Assembly: GCA_033239525.1 (NCBI GenBank)
Contig: BSYO01000014.1
Location: 19,142,021 to 19,206,020 of the forward strand
From: Nepenthes gracilis
Taxonomy: Eukaryota; Streptophyta; Magnoliopsida; Caryophyllales; Nepenthaceae
Length of the DNA stretch: 64,000 nucleotides
Direction: 5' to 3'
In this document: positions 34,319 through 44,879 of the stretch, piece by piece
Numbering within the stretch: the first letter of the stretch is position 1
How the letters are laid out: every line of letters begins with the position of its first letter
Notes under the pieces: generated by a model
Told to the model about the DNA's origin: nothing
Databases searched by the model: none
What the model saw: the letters and a program-made list of their open reading frames with translations, nothing else
Position numbers and translations under genes: made by a program

Positions 34319-35338
34319 TATTGGGCCCCAGTATGAAGGCCCATAAAAGCACGGCCCATATGAAGATGCCCATAGACACTTTCATAAGTAGAGGAGATCA
34401 GATGGCCCAAGCGAGAGGCCCAAGGGCCGAGAGCCCAAGAAGTTTCGCAACTGCCCGAGCGGCCAGGAAGAATCTCTCAGACTTTTTCCCAGAAGGCCCC
34501 ACAAGAGCTGTTCTTCCTCACAAGCCCGCGAGCTTACAAGGAGTCTCTCAACCAGACGAGGACCGCCCGTTCATGGCCGGGAATGCCAGCTAGCCTATTT
34601 CGCCGGTTTCCAAGAAAGCCTGCAACTACTGCAAGTCGCCGTATCAATAGGGCATGCCTAGTCAAATCAAGGCTGATATCCAGATCCTGTACACCTGACA
34701 TACTCAGAAGCTGCAGCGGCGCCGTCCGCATGCCACTCTCCACACGTCAGCTGCATTAAAGGAAGCCAGTGGACCAGCTCCTCAACCGCCGGATGGACGC
34801 CACATGTCTACTCCCCAACGGCTCGGTTTCCACTATAAATACACAGCAAGACCTCCTTTCCAGGGAGGGCTTTGGAGGCCCAACAACTCTAAGTCCTAAA
34901 GCTTCAACCGAGCACTCTCTCTCTACACTTAACCTCCTCAAAGAAGGGTAAAAAACACTCCCAGTGAGCATAGCTTCCTTAGGAGAAAAACACCAAACGA
35001 GAGATAGGAAAGGGATTAACCCTCACAACTGTACTCTGTAAAGTCTCCAACCCACATAGTGAAGCTCTTTACAGGCCCCGAGCCTCGTGGTTTTTCCTCC
35101 CCATTCAAGAGGAGGTTTTTCACGTAAAACATCCGGTCTCAATCCTCATCTCGTGTCCAACACATCACTCACTTGTGTTGCCGGTTAACCACGGATCGGA
35201 CTGGACGCACCTGTGCATCTCCCGGCCGTGTTGGACCCCTTGGATCCAACACCCCTGATCAGCGATCCTTCCTGAGAGATCCGGCTGGGACGTCCCCAAC
35301 CTTTGCGTCTCTCGGACCCGTGGAACCAGAACGCAACA
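34319..35338 (+). repeat. 5' LTR of the Tat-type element
   Basis: The 1020-bp LTR is nearly identical to 39408-40423. Its first two bases are TA where the 3' LTR has TG; it ends AACGCAACA. Many overlapping open frames on both strands reflect high G+C content and are not genes. Confidence 0.93.
34834..34840 (+). promoter_or_regulatory. TATA box in the 5' LTR
   Basis: TATAAAT in the context CACTATAAATACACAGC, conserved in the 3' LTR (39922-39928) and in the related solo LTR (54409-54415). It is probably the core promoter for the genomic RNA. Confidence 0.65.
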
Positions 35339-35357
35339 TTGACGCCATCTGTGGGAA
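35339..35357 (+). other. Primer binding site region of the Tat-type element
   Basis: TTGACGCCATCTGTGGGAA follows the 5' LTR edge. It resembles the TTGGCGCC...TGTGGGAA start common after 5' LTRs of plant non-chromovirus Ty3/gypsy elements, with two apparent substitutions. Confidence 0.6.
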
Positions 35358-35413
35358 GGAAGAACAAAAAACTCACGGCTTCCCACCCCCCGACAGCAAG
35401 CAACGCCCCAAGG

Positions 35414-36211
35414 ATGTTCAGCAGACAAGACAGCACGTCGACCCGGAGAGAAGAGCGCCACGACGAATGCCTCCCGTCGGGCGGCAGAATAAGCGGCGGC
35501 CCCGGCACCAGCGTGCGCAAACTGGCGCAGAAGGTGGACAGCCTTACAAGGGCCGTCCGCAGCCTCCAGCAGAAGGCAGGCGAACACTCTAGGAGCCCAT
35601 GCTCCGAAAGTCCGCGCCGCACGGCGCTCCGAAGACAGCAGTCGGCGTGGGCTCCAGGCTAGTTGAGGGATTACCTCAATAAAAAGAAGTCCATGAGTCC
35701 GGCCCCATCAAGGAGGGGGCTCAAAAGGCTCTGAAAGACTGTCTTTGGACCCAAGGCCGGCGAAGCAACCTAGCCGGCAGCACCAGGAGACCCCTTGCCC
35801 TCGAGGACAAGGGAGGAAAGGAGAGGGGCGAGCGCCCACCAGAAGACCCAACGACCGTCCGGCCACGATAAACCCTAGCGGATGGTCCTTGGGGGAGAAA
35901 AACACTTAGACCCATTGGCCTTCACTGACTCCTCCACCAGCATCCTGAGGCAGATTAGGGACGAAAAGTTCCTAAGATGGCCCAAGGCGTTGAAGAACCC
36001 GGAGGGAGGTGACCAATGGGAATACTGCCATTACCATGGAAGCCGCGGCCACGACACCGAGGACTGTCAAAAGCTCCAGGCGAAACTCGAGCGGCTGGCA
36101 ACAGAAGGATATCTAGACCACTTCCTGCGAAGACCCGGGCGCGGCCCCGGAGCAGCAGGAAGTGGCCAGCCACGCCGCTCGAGGGGCAAGGCCATAATGG
36201 GCGCGGACTAA
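35414..36211 (+). pseudogene. Shortened gag of the Tat-type element
   Basis: An N-terminal piece starts at ATG 35414 (M-F-S-R-Q-D-S, basic, with a heptad-like K-V-D-S-L-T-R-A-V-R-S-L) and stops at about 35660. The C-terminal piece, in another frame, runs to 36211. It holds F-L-R-W-P-K-A-L (about 35970) and the zinc knuckle C-x2-H-x4-H-x4-C (about 36030-36070), followed by a basic tail. This CHHC knuckle and the L-R-W-P motif are typical of Tat/Athila-lineage gag. The large central capsid region is missing and the two pieces are out of frame, so no working Gag is made. Confidence 0.75.
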
Positions 36212-36386
36212 AAAAAAAGGGGGGGAAGGAAGAGAAAAATGACAAAAAGCCTTGAAGGCCACTCAATGTAAGAAAAATATGCATTAATAAAACATGTATT
36301 TTTTACCCTTACAACGAAGCGTCCCCCTACTCTCTCCTCAACCGCTTCCTGCGAAGACCCGGGCGCGGCCCCGGAGCAGCAGGAAG
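36121..36386 (+). repeat. 42-bp exact duplication near the pol-deletion junction
   Basis: The 42 bases from 36121 (gag tail, CTTCCTGCGAAGACCC...) recur exactly at 36345-36386, after the gag stop, an A8G7-like run and an AT-rich insert. The second copy is outside any frame. It marks where the missing pol region would have been. Confidence 0.85.
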
Positions 36387-36420
36387 CAGCCAACAACTCA
36401 CGGCATTCAACAAACAAAAA

Positions 36421-36625
36421 CTCCGCTGCGACCGAGCGGTCCCAGAGGCCGGGCCCTTGAGGTCACAACAAAAACTCGATGGCTGCGACCGAGCGGTCCC
36501 AGAGGCCGGGCCCTTGAGGTCACAACAAAAACTCGACTGCGACCGAGCGGTCCCCGAGGCCGGGCCCTTGAGGTCACAACTCAGAAACTTAACCATGACC
36601 GAGCGGTCCTAGAGACCGGGCGACG
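36421..36625. repeat. 54-57 bp tandem repeat, four units
   Basis: The block ACCGAGCGGTCCC...GGCCGGGCCCTTGAGGTCACAAC recurs with starts at 36431, 36488, 36542 and 36598 (spacing 57, 54, 56). The first three units are nearly identical and the fourth is diverged. Tandem arrays between pol and the 3' LTR are common in Tat-lineage elements. The minus-strand frame through it (36327-36596) is an artefact. Confidence 0.85.
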
Positions 36626-36907
36626 AAATAAACCCAGAAGGCTAAGGGCTAGAAGTCCCTGAGGAGGCTGAACGCCCAAGTCCGAAAGGGTAAAGGGTCA
36701 AACGTCTGAAAGGGGTCGCCCGGCTTGGAACAAAAAAGTTAGGCGCTGGGCAACGCGCCGTAAAAAAAAACACACATACAAACAAGATACAAAAAGAACG
36801 TCTCAAGCTTTAAAGCGAAAAGGACAAAGTCTTATTCACAAAAAAGAGATTTTCTGTACAAATATGACAAAAATAAAAAACAAAATAAAGAACAAGGAGG
36901 CAGCATG
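36626..36907. other. Spacer between the tandem array and the antisense gene
   Basis: No frame recognised. It would contain the 3' UTR of the minus-strand antisense gene. Confidence 0.4.
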
Positions 36908-39084
36908 TCAAGGGAGTGCCGCTCGGCCTCTTCCTCTCTGAACCTCACGGGCTCCCGAAGATCCCGTCTGCTCCGCCGGAACTGCCCCCTCAGGCGTAAG
37001 AGGTTCGCTATCCGGCCCTGCCTGAGGAGGGCCAGGGAAAGGCCTACCATCGACGCCGTACAAGTCTTCCATGCTCAAGGCACCAGCATTCCTGGGATCA
37101 AGGACGGCCACAGGGAACCGCGGACGGATCAATCGCGCCACTCGGCGGCACATGCGAACACCGTCCCGGAACTTGCCGTCCAGCACAGGAGCCATCTCAG
37201 CAATCTACACGGACGTCCTCAACCTCTCCTCCTGGCGAAGGATCCGCTCCTGAAGGAGGCTCTGCCTAAGCCGCAGATCTTTGACAGTAGACTCCAAGGA
37301 AGCAATCTTCTCCTTTGCTCCAACTAGCTCCGCTTCCGCCCGTTGTGCAGCTTCACGAGCGGCCCCTAAGGACCTCACTTCCAGACGGGACTGAGCGATC
37401 ACTCCCACCAATCCATTAAGGCCAGCTATCAAGCTCTGGAGCTGCAACAGGAAAGTTCGTTAAGGCATGAACAATGAAAAGCAAGGGAAGAAAGGAAGCG
37501 ACAGGCTACCTTAGAAACAAGAGGGTCATCCCCTACGCCACGCTCTGCGTGGGACTCGGACTCCTGCAACTCGCTCCTGAGCCCCGTAGGCGCCGCCTCA
37601 GACACAGACTCGTCAGCTACGAGGGCCGCTGGAAGGCCTGCCTCGAAGTCAGCGCCTTTAAGGACCTCAGGCAACCACTCGACCTCAACAACAACAGGGC
37701 GCTCAGAAGGATCAGAAGGCGCGAACTCGTCAACACTCAAATCCACGACCTCCACCATCTCTCGGATCATTTCAGCCGGCATTCCCCTCTCAGAATCCCT
37801 CTCGGCACTCCCGCCTCCTATGTCCTCGGGAGGGTGATCAACCCTGTCCGAGACTTCACCAGGCAAAGCAACAGGAGCGTCGGGAACAAAATCATCACTG
37901 GGGGGCTGGATGTCCGAGGACCTCGCACTCTGAGTAAGAGTCTCTGCGGGTGTAGAAGGGAGATTAGCAGTGGAAGTGAAGGCGAGACCGCCAGATCCCG
38001 AGGGCCCCGGAAGAGAGGCTTCAGTCCTCGCCCTCTTGATCAGAGGGATATCGTCATCATCATCATCATCACAAGAGGTCTGGGCCTCAGGAAGTTCTCT
38101 ATTCCGCGCAACAGCTCTTGAGGGCCCGGCCGAGAGATTAGCAGTGGCAGTGAAGGCGAGACCCCCAGGCTTCGAGGACCCAGAAAACGAGCCGGTCCCC
38201 GGCCTCGTGAGCGGAGAAGCAGCCACGTCATCGTCGCTCATGCCCTCAATGTCAAAGTCCTCATCATCACTCTCGAGGCGCGCGGCAAGGTCCCCAGTCC
38301 TCGGTCTCTCCTCGCCGTTATGAGAGGAACCGGGCGGGGAGCCTCGTCCGTGGTTCCCACTTGGCTTCCCACGAATTTATCGGCCAAACCGGATGTTGCG
38401 ATTGTTCAGGTGGAAGGTCCACAGGTTGGCCAGCACCAAGTCCGTGTGCGCCTTCACTTCCTTCCGGTCTTCCCTTGAAGGGTCAGAGCAGTACTGGCTA
38501 GCCACTTTCCCCCACGTGGTAGGGATGGCCCAGTGCTCGTAAACGCCAAGGAAGAAAAACTTGTCCTTCCACCGCCTCGTGGAATTCGGGTTGCCACCAC
38601 ACAGCGAAGAGAATTCCGGTCGGGGAGTCATCACAATCCAGTCAAGGTTCTGCGTAAAGCGGAACAACACTTTGACCATAAGAGCATTCAAAAGCCTCTC
38701 ATGACACCGGAAGAAGACACACAAGGACACCAGATACCTCATCGCATTCGGCTGAAACCTGGCGAGAGGCACGCCGAGCGCCCTCATAATGTCATAGAGC
38801 TCCATCGGAATAGAAAACCGTAGCCCGCCTTTGAGGTGGGCCTCATAGACTGCGATAAAGCCATCCGGAGGGTACAGCGCCCTATCATGCGGCTCCGGAA
38901 TCATCATGGCCATAGACTCAGGAATCTGATACTGAGCTCGGATCTCCGCAAGCTTGCCAAGAGTCACCGTGGAAGCAATGTCTCTCACTCCAGGCGCTAT
39001 GAAAACCAAAGAAAGGAAGAGAAAACGAAGCTCGAACGAAGAAGGAAACGGAAAACAGGCGCGAAGATGAAGAAACCAAGGCAA
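36908..39084 (-). pseudogene. Antisense gene of the Tat-type element (PF04195-like domain, coiled coil)
   Basis: Read on the minus strand, one frame runs from about 39084 to 37529 with a single stop (TAA, 38377-38379). An intron (donor CTAAG/GTAGCC at about 37528, acceptor GTTGCAG/CTCCAG near 37442) joins it in phase to a second exon ending at 36908, broken by one TAG (about 37205). The N-terminal part has the PF04195 (putative gypsy-type transposon) pattern D-R-A-L-Y-P-P-D-G-F-I-A-V-Y-E...G-L-R-F...P-N-A-M-R-Y-L (38910-38680). Then comes a Ser/Asp-rich acidic region containing two copies of G-G-L-A-F-T-x-T-A-N-L, and a coiled coil (37441-37210). The likely start codon now reads ATT (near 38978). 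Antisense genes of this kind are known in Retand/Grande-like elements; the function is unknown. Confidence 0.75.
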
Positions 39085-39395
39085 CGGGAGGTTTAAATAA
39101 ACCCTAGAGTACGGAAAAACGTACTCATTACCCTTGCCACGCGTCCACGGGCTATTCGCCTTAGAAGTCTGGCGATCTTTCCTTCCCAGGGCGCCTGATA
39201 GCGCGTCACATCAGCAGGATACGGCATTTAATACTCCGGCAGGAAAGTGAAACTGCGGCCCAGAAGAGGTCCGAGAACAACCACCTGTCAAGGTCAACGC
39301 AGGGCTCGCCACCAGGACGCACGATCTCGGATGACTGACGTCTCCAGCAGACCGACAACTCCATGCCAAACGACCGAGAACCTCGGGTCCTTTGG
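39085..39395 (-). promoter_or_regulatory. Upstream region of the antisense gene
   Basis: This lies between the antisense coding region and the 3' LTR. On the minus strand it contains the AT-rich TTTATTTAAAC at 39092-39102, just upstream of the coding frame, a possible core promoter. No other frame is supported. Inference only. Confidence 0.35.
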
Positions 39396-39407
39396 CATGG
39401 GGGGCTA
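39396..39407 (+). other. Polypurine tract of the Tat-type element
   Basis: GCATGGGGGGCTA directly precedes the TG of the 3' LTR, the expected place of the plus-strand primer. Confidence 0.7.
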
Positions 39408-40423
39408 TGTTGGGCCCCAGTATGAAGGCCCATAAAAGCACGGCCCATATGAAGAAGCCCATAGACACTTTCATAAGTAGAGGAGATCAGATGGCCCAAG
39501 CGAGGGCCCAAGGGCCGAGAGCCCAAGAAGTTTCGCAACTGCACGAGCGGCCAGGAAGAATCTCTCAGACTTTTCCCCAGAAGGCCCCACAAGAGCTGTT
39601 CCTCCTCACAAGCCTGCGAGCTTACAAGGAGTCTCTCAACCAGACGAGGACCGCCCGTTCATGGCCGGGAATGCCAGCTAGCCTATTTCGCCGGTTTCCA
39701 AGAAAGCCTGCAACTACTGCAAGTCGCCGTATCAATATGGCACGTCTAGCCAAATCAAGGCTAATATCCAGATCCTGTACACCTGGCATACTCAGAAGCT
39801 GCAGCGGCGCCGTCCGCATGCCACTCTCCACATGTCAGCTGCATTAAAGGAAGCCAGTGGACCAGCTCCTCAACCGCCGGATGGACGCCACATGTCTACT
39901 CCCCAACGGCTCGGTTTCCACTATAAATACACAGCAAGACCTCCTTTCCAGGGAGGGCTTTGGAGGCCCAACAACTCTAAGTCCTAAAGCTTCAACCGAG
40001 CACTCTCTCTCTACACTTAACCTCCTCAAAGAAGGGTAAAAAACACTCCCAGTGAGCATAGCTTCCTTAGGAGAAAAACACCAAACGAGAGATAGGAAAG
40101 GGATTAACCTCACAATGTACTCTGAAAGTCTCCAACCCACATAGTGAAGCTCTTTACAGGCCCCGAGCCTCGTGGTTTTTCCTCCCCATTCAAGAGGAGG
40201 TTTTTCACGTAAAACATCCGGTCTCAATCCTCATCTCGTGTCCAACACATCACTCACTTGTGTTGCCGGTTAACCACGGATCGGACTGGACGCACCTGTG
40301 CATCTCCCGGCCGTGTTGGACCCCTTGGATCCAACACCCCTGATCAGCGATCCTTCCTGAGAGATCCGGCTGGGACGTCCCCAACCTTTGCGTCTCTCGG
40401 ACCCGTAGAACCAGAACGCAACA
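39408..40423 (+). repeat. 3' LTR of the Tat-type element
   Basis: The 1016-bp LTR starts TGTTGGGCCC and ends AACGCAACA; it is nearly identical to the 5' LTR. It carries a TATA box at 39922-39928. Differences from the 5' LTR include a cluster at about 39735-39752 and three 1-base indels near 40108-40130. Confidence 0.93.
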
Positions 40424-40428
40424 TATAC
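40424..40428. repeat. Right target site duplication tatac
   Basis: Identical to 34314-34318. Confidence 0.9.
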
Positions 40429-42844
40429 CAATTTAGATCTATGGACACATTAAATACAATTATAATTTAAAGGTTTAGGAATGGTTAATCAATTACAAAT
40501 AATAAAATTAGACATTGTGAGACTAAGCTTGTAAACTATTTTTAATCATTTAAGTTAAATAGAAGTGAATCAATTATAAATTTATTAATTTGGATTTACT
40601 TTTAAACAAAAATATATAGATTATAATCTAAAATTTTAAAAAATATTATCAAAATAAAAAAAGGTGGTCTAAAAATTTTTAAAATAATATTTATAAAGAA
40701 ATATTATCTTAATATTAATATGATGTGCACATTGGGTCTAAATAATTATTTAAAAAGAATCAGGTTGAATCCTCAAACATTTATATCTAGATCTCATATA
40801 CAACTACATTTAACAAGAAGTCAAAGGATACAAAATTCATTTCCTAAAATATCTTCTGACACTAATTCAAAACCTTTTATAAATAATGAAAAGATAATAA
40901 AAAGTTAGTGAAAATTAGAGGGCTTGGCTTCGTTGTTTATGGATTCTTCAGGTGATTAGAGGATAAGAGCTCTATATTTGCTTTTTTGAAAATTGTTCAG
41001 CCTCCATTTTTAAAGAATTATAGATATACTTATCACTTTATTACTAATTAATAGAAATTTTTTGAAAATGTATGAGTAATCATTATTTTGAGACATTAAT
41101 CTAATTAAAATTTGAATAGTCAAACCATTTAACACATTATGATATTTAATGCCTGTCGATTGAATACATTAATTTTTTACTTAATTTGGTCATTTATTCC
41201 TTAATTCATATTACTATTGTCAAAATTAACTATCCGATTTAATTACTCATCTAGCCATTCGATGCCTCAGTCTCTAGTATTACCAACAGTTCAATCATTT
41301 GTCTACTTGTCAGTTCAATAGTTTGGTCAAATTCCTTTCTAATCTCGGTCTAAAAGCTCAACTAGTTCATACCTGTTCATGGGCTTCTTGTTTGTGAATC
41401 CCATATTTTAGTAGGTTGGGTTGGTCTTATTTTAAATAGTTTCTAATACTAGCTCCCAGTGGTTGAATTCAAGTTTCGAATATATTAAAATAGCAAATCG
41501 AGCGAACTACTTTGAACATCGTTTGATTGCTTCTTCTTGATGGAATATTAATCAACATATATTTATCATTGATTAATCATATCAATCAGAGTTTGATTTC
41601 TTATATCTTAACCAAGTTTCTTTAACTATTTGACTAATTTTCTTTACTTCTAAACACATTTTATAGCTCATTTTTTGTCATAAAAAATGCTACTCTCGTT
41701 TGATCTTCAATCAAATTTTAAATCTTAACATCTGATAGAGATACTTATGTTTGACAAATTAAAGACAGAGCTATCTTGGATGCTTTCACATTCCTCTGGG
41801 AAGCATTTATAAAGTCTATATTGGTTACCCTCTTTTATATAAAAAATCATCTTGGTTTCCCTTGAATTTCCTTTTTTATACGACATCATGATCCAAGTTG
41901 ATTCTCCGATAATTGCATATAATGCACTTTATGATTCAGTGTTGAGTATCTAGATTCCTACTAGTTTGTTAGGGGATTATCCAATTCAATATCTCTTAAC
42001 TCTTATACTATAATATATTTGTTGGATTAATATTAGTCAGCCAAAGCGTATTGACTAAATGTTAAATTTAAGAGAGGTGGTGAACTTTCTAGGCACTCTA
42101 CTTCTTCTAATAAGGTTCACCCCTTTTTTTCTTTTTTCTCCTAGCAAAACAATTTTTGATCCTATCATTTAAGAATGTATCTTGTACATAAATATATTTA
42201 TAAATAAAAGAATAATTTTTATTTTTGTATTTAGGTCGTAGTCCTTATTCTATTTATTTTATATTTTAAACTTGTATTTATCCGCATGAGATTGTAAGTA
42301 CTGAACTTTTATACTAATAAATCTATCTGAATGGAAAGCATCTTTTTAATTATTGATCTTAATATTTTAGAATTTTCTAGATGTTAACTATCTATATACT
42401 TAACTGTTTGGTATTCAAACAACTTGGATTTTTGAGAATTCAAACTTTTGATGACTCAATCTCTTAACAAATTGAGACCCTTAATTAAATATTAAAGTGA
42501 GCCAAACCTTTGAAGTGTATTATTGATAACTTGCACAATAATGGCACAGCTATTATTGAATCTATAATGGAAATGAATCATTAACAGCACGTTTAATTTC
42601 AAGGCAAAAGATTTGTAAATTGTGTTGCCTTTGAATCATTTCAATACACAATATTTTAGTTAGTAAATAGAGAAAGATGTATCATCATCTGAGTAACTTG
42701 TTATTTAGATTATTATTGTTGTTTGAAATGCATCAATTCTGATTACTTTTTCAAATTTTAACATTTTTTACTTTTCTCTTTAAATTCTAACCACGTCTTC
42801 TTCCTCACTTTGCATCAAAAAATCAGCCTTTTGCTCTCTCTAAT
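40429..42844. other. AT-rich stretch, no gene recognised
   Basis: About 2.4 kb of A/T-rich DNA. The frame at 40720-40908 shows no domain. It may include the decayed 3' part and LTR of the minus-strand Tat relic to the right; no terminal repeats were found. Confidence 0.45.
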
Positions 42845-43420
42845 TATCTAGCTTACAATCACTCATGGCTCCACAAAAGCACCGTAAAGAATGTGGTCGA
42901 CATTTCTTCTTGTTTGTCCATTAAATATGTACTTGATATTTATAATAGGTGCAATATTTATCCTTTTATTTCTTTCAAAGTCGTTTCCTCCAAGGAGAGA
43001 GCTTGCTCTTTGAGGAATGGTTTTATTGCTATATATGAAGCCCCTCTTAAAAACAATCTTCAATTTTTTTTCTAACAAGGGAATTAGTAGAAATAATGAA
43101 AGATATAGAGCTTTAATCACCCGTCTCCATCTTAACACTATTAGATATATTATAGTTTTATGAGTCTTTGTTTGATGTTGGGATCTTAGACTGGATACCC
43201 AGATGGCTAAAGTTGTTTTCCCTTTAATCAATAAAGTGATTCGATTTCTTTGATTTCAAAATATGAGTTTAAAATAAATAGAAAAAACTCAAACTCGATT
43301 AAAAACTAAAATGACAAATTCTTTTTCATCAAGGTTTCCAATAATTAAATTTTGTCAAATAGATGGGCTAACATAAATATCATCTTTTCTGGGTTCGATT
43401 TTGAGAATTAACTTATTATA
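42845..43420 (+). pseudogene. Relic of a second antisense PF04195-like gene
   Basis: The + strand frame begins M-A-P-Q-K-H and, after a stop and frame change, reads E-R-A-C-S-L-R-N-G-F-I-A-I-Y-E-A-P-L-K-N-N-L (about 42995-43060). This aligns with the PF04195-like block of the antisense gene at 38900. Traces continue with E-L-V-E-I-M-K-D-I near 43083 and N-D-K-F-F-F-I-K near 43310. It is antisense to the integrase relic at 44880-45430, the same arrangement as in the young element. Heavily broken. Confidence 0.65.
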
Positions 43421-44879
43421 GCTAGATTTTAATTTGATCTAGCAATATAGAATGCAACTGAGTTATGTAAGGCTAGCAATTTTTTGATCCCAATTGCCTT
43501 GGATGCCATTCACTGTTATGTTATTTTGGGAGAAGAAGTTGTTAATGGTATGCCTCCTTGCCCATTAAAAAGGAGGAAAGACAATTTTATTTGCTTTCCT
43601 TTCAAGGCTGAGATGGTTCAACCAAATATTCTTATGTTAACTTTACCAGCTCCTTATTCTAATGATGATAAGTTTAAAAGTTTTGAAGAACTATCAAACT
43701 CTCAAGCAATAGGATCAGGATTCAAACACCATCTACATGGTTGCTTATTTAATTTTGGTCTCTGAATTTTGTAACCTCATGTTGTAGTCATGTACAACAA
43801 TGATGTAACTGGTTCTTCAACATACACACACACATGTATATTCTCACAATTTATCATCTTCAAATATTTATTGCTCTTTAAATTGATGTTTATCAAGCAA
43901 TGTAGCCCCTAAGCATATATTCTTAAATTTATTTGATTCTTTGACCATAACCAGTTAAGTCCTTTGACTATTATTGCAAGTTAAGTAGGAGCCTGGTCCT
44001 TGGCCATCCAAATAATCCAATGGAAGGGAATGATGACAACTTATGCACATTTAGCAATCCTAAGATTTAATAGGTCAGATGACTATTATTAGTGGAGTCT
44101 TGATTGATTACATCTGACTTGTTTTTAGACCTCTCAAAGGGGAATTACTTGATTTTCGAGCCTCAAAGTCTTCTGAGATTTTTAGCTTGTAACCATACTT
44201 GATGCTGTATGATTATATTAAATCTACATTGTAACTATTTTTCTTAAATTGGCGCAATATAAAAACAAGGTATTTAATCAATTACTAACTCAAGGTCCGT
44301 CGATAGCTTAGTAATCACATACAAGCATGTAAATTGATGAAATGAACCAAAAAATTAACTTTATTTATAACTTGAAAAAATAATTCACAACACACAAATA
44401 CTCCAAAGTGAGAGACAAAGCATACCTCTACGTTCCAAAATTTGCTTATTTATTGATAATACTTTTTGAAGTAAATGCCATTTTAAGTTTGAGGGATTAG
44501 TTTTTCATTTTGAATATATAATTTATATACCTCATTACGGAGTATTATTGACACCAATAATAGTCATTCCTAAACTAAGAATAGTTTATTCCTGCATGCA
44601 AGTTTTCCAATTACTTCAATATTCTTTAATACCAAGTTACCAAACTTGAAAGTCTATACCTTTACCTTCTTATTATAATATCGGACAACTTTGTTGTTAA
44701 ACTGCTACTTGAATATGCATTGCTTCTCTAACTTCCTTTAAAATATCCAAATTTTGTCTCATAAGTTAAAAATTTCGATTGAGAGTAAAGTTTTTCACTT
44801 GATATCTTAGCATTCCATTATATAAACTAAAATGTTTTCTTGAGTGAGTTCTCTTGGAGTTTTTTGATAAGTCCAAAGT
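43421..44879. other. Decayed region between relics, with one unassigned frame
   Basis: An open frame at 43484-43765 (+) encodes 93 residues without recognised domain; it could be the tail of the antisense relic. The remainder is AT-rich with no supported feature. Confidence 0.4.

Larger units (their letters stand above)
34319..40423 (+). mobile_element. Young pol-less Tat/Retand-type LTR retrotransposon with antisense gene
   Basis: The 6.1-kb element has LTRs at 34319-35338 and 39408-40423 and a perfect 5-bp target duplication. The interior is 4.07 kb and much richer in G+C than its surroundings. Order: primer site, shortened gag, tandem array, long antisense reading frame, polypurine tract. 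No protease, reverse transcriptase, RNase H or integrase was found, so it could move only with help from a relative. By eye the LTRs differ by about 14 substitutions and a few small indels in about 1018 bases. A diverged solo LTR of the family is at 53782. Confidence 0.92.

Noticed and set aside
35165..35622. Several overlapping frames on both strands around the end of the 5' LTR
   Set aside because: High G+C lowers stop frequency; they cross the LTR/primer-site boundary and carry no domain. Only the frame from 35414 fits the gag start.
36327..36596. Minus-strand frame with repeated G-P-A-S-G-T-A-R-S-Q
   Set aside because: A by-product of the 54-57 bp tandem array.
43484..43765. 93-residue frame on the + strand
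   Set aside because: No recognisable domain; it may be the tail of the antisense relic, but I could not align it, so it is not called as a gene.
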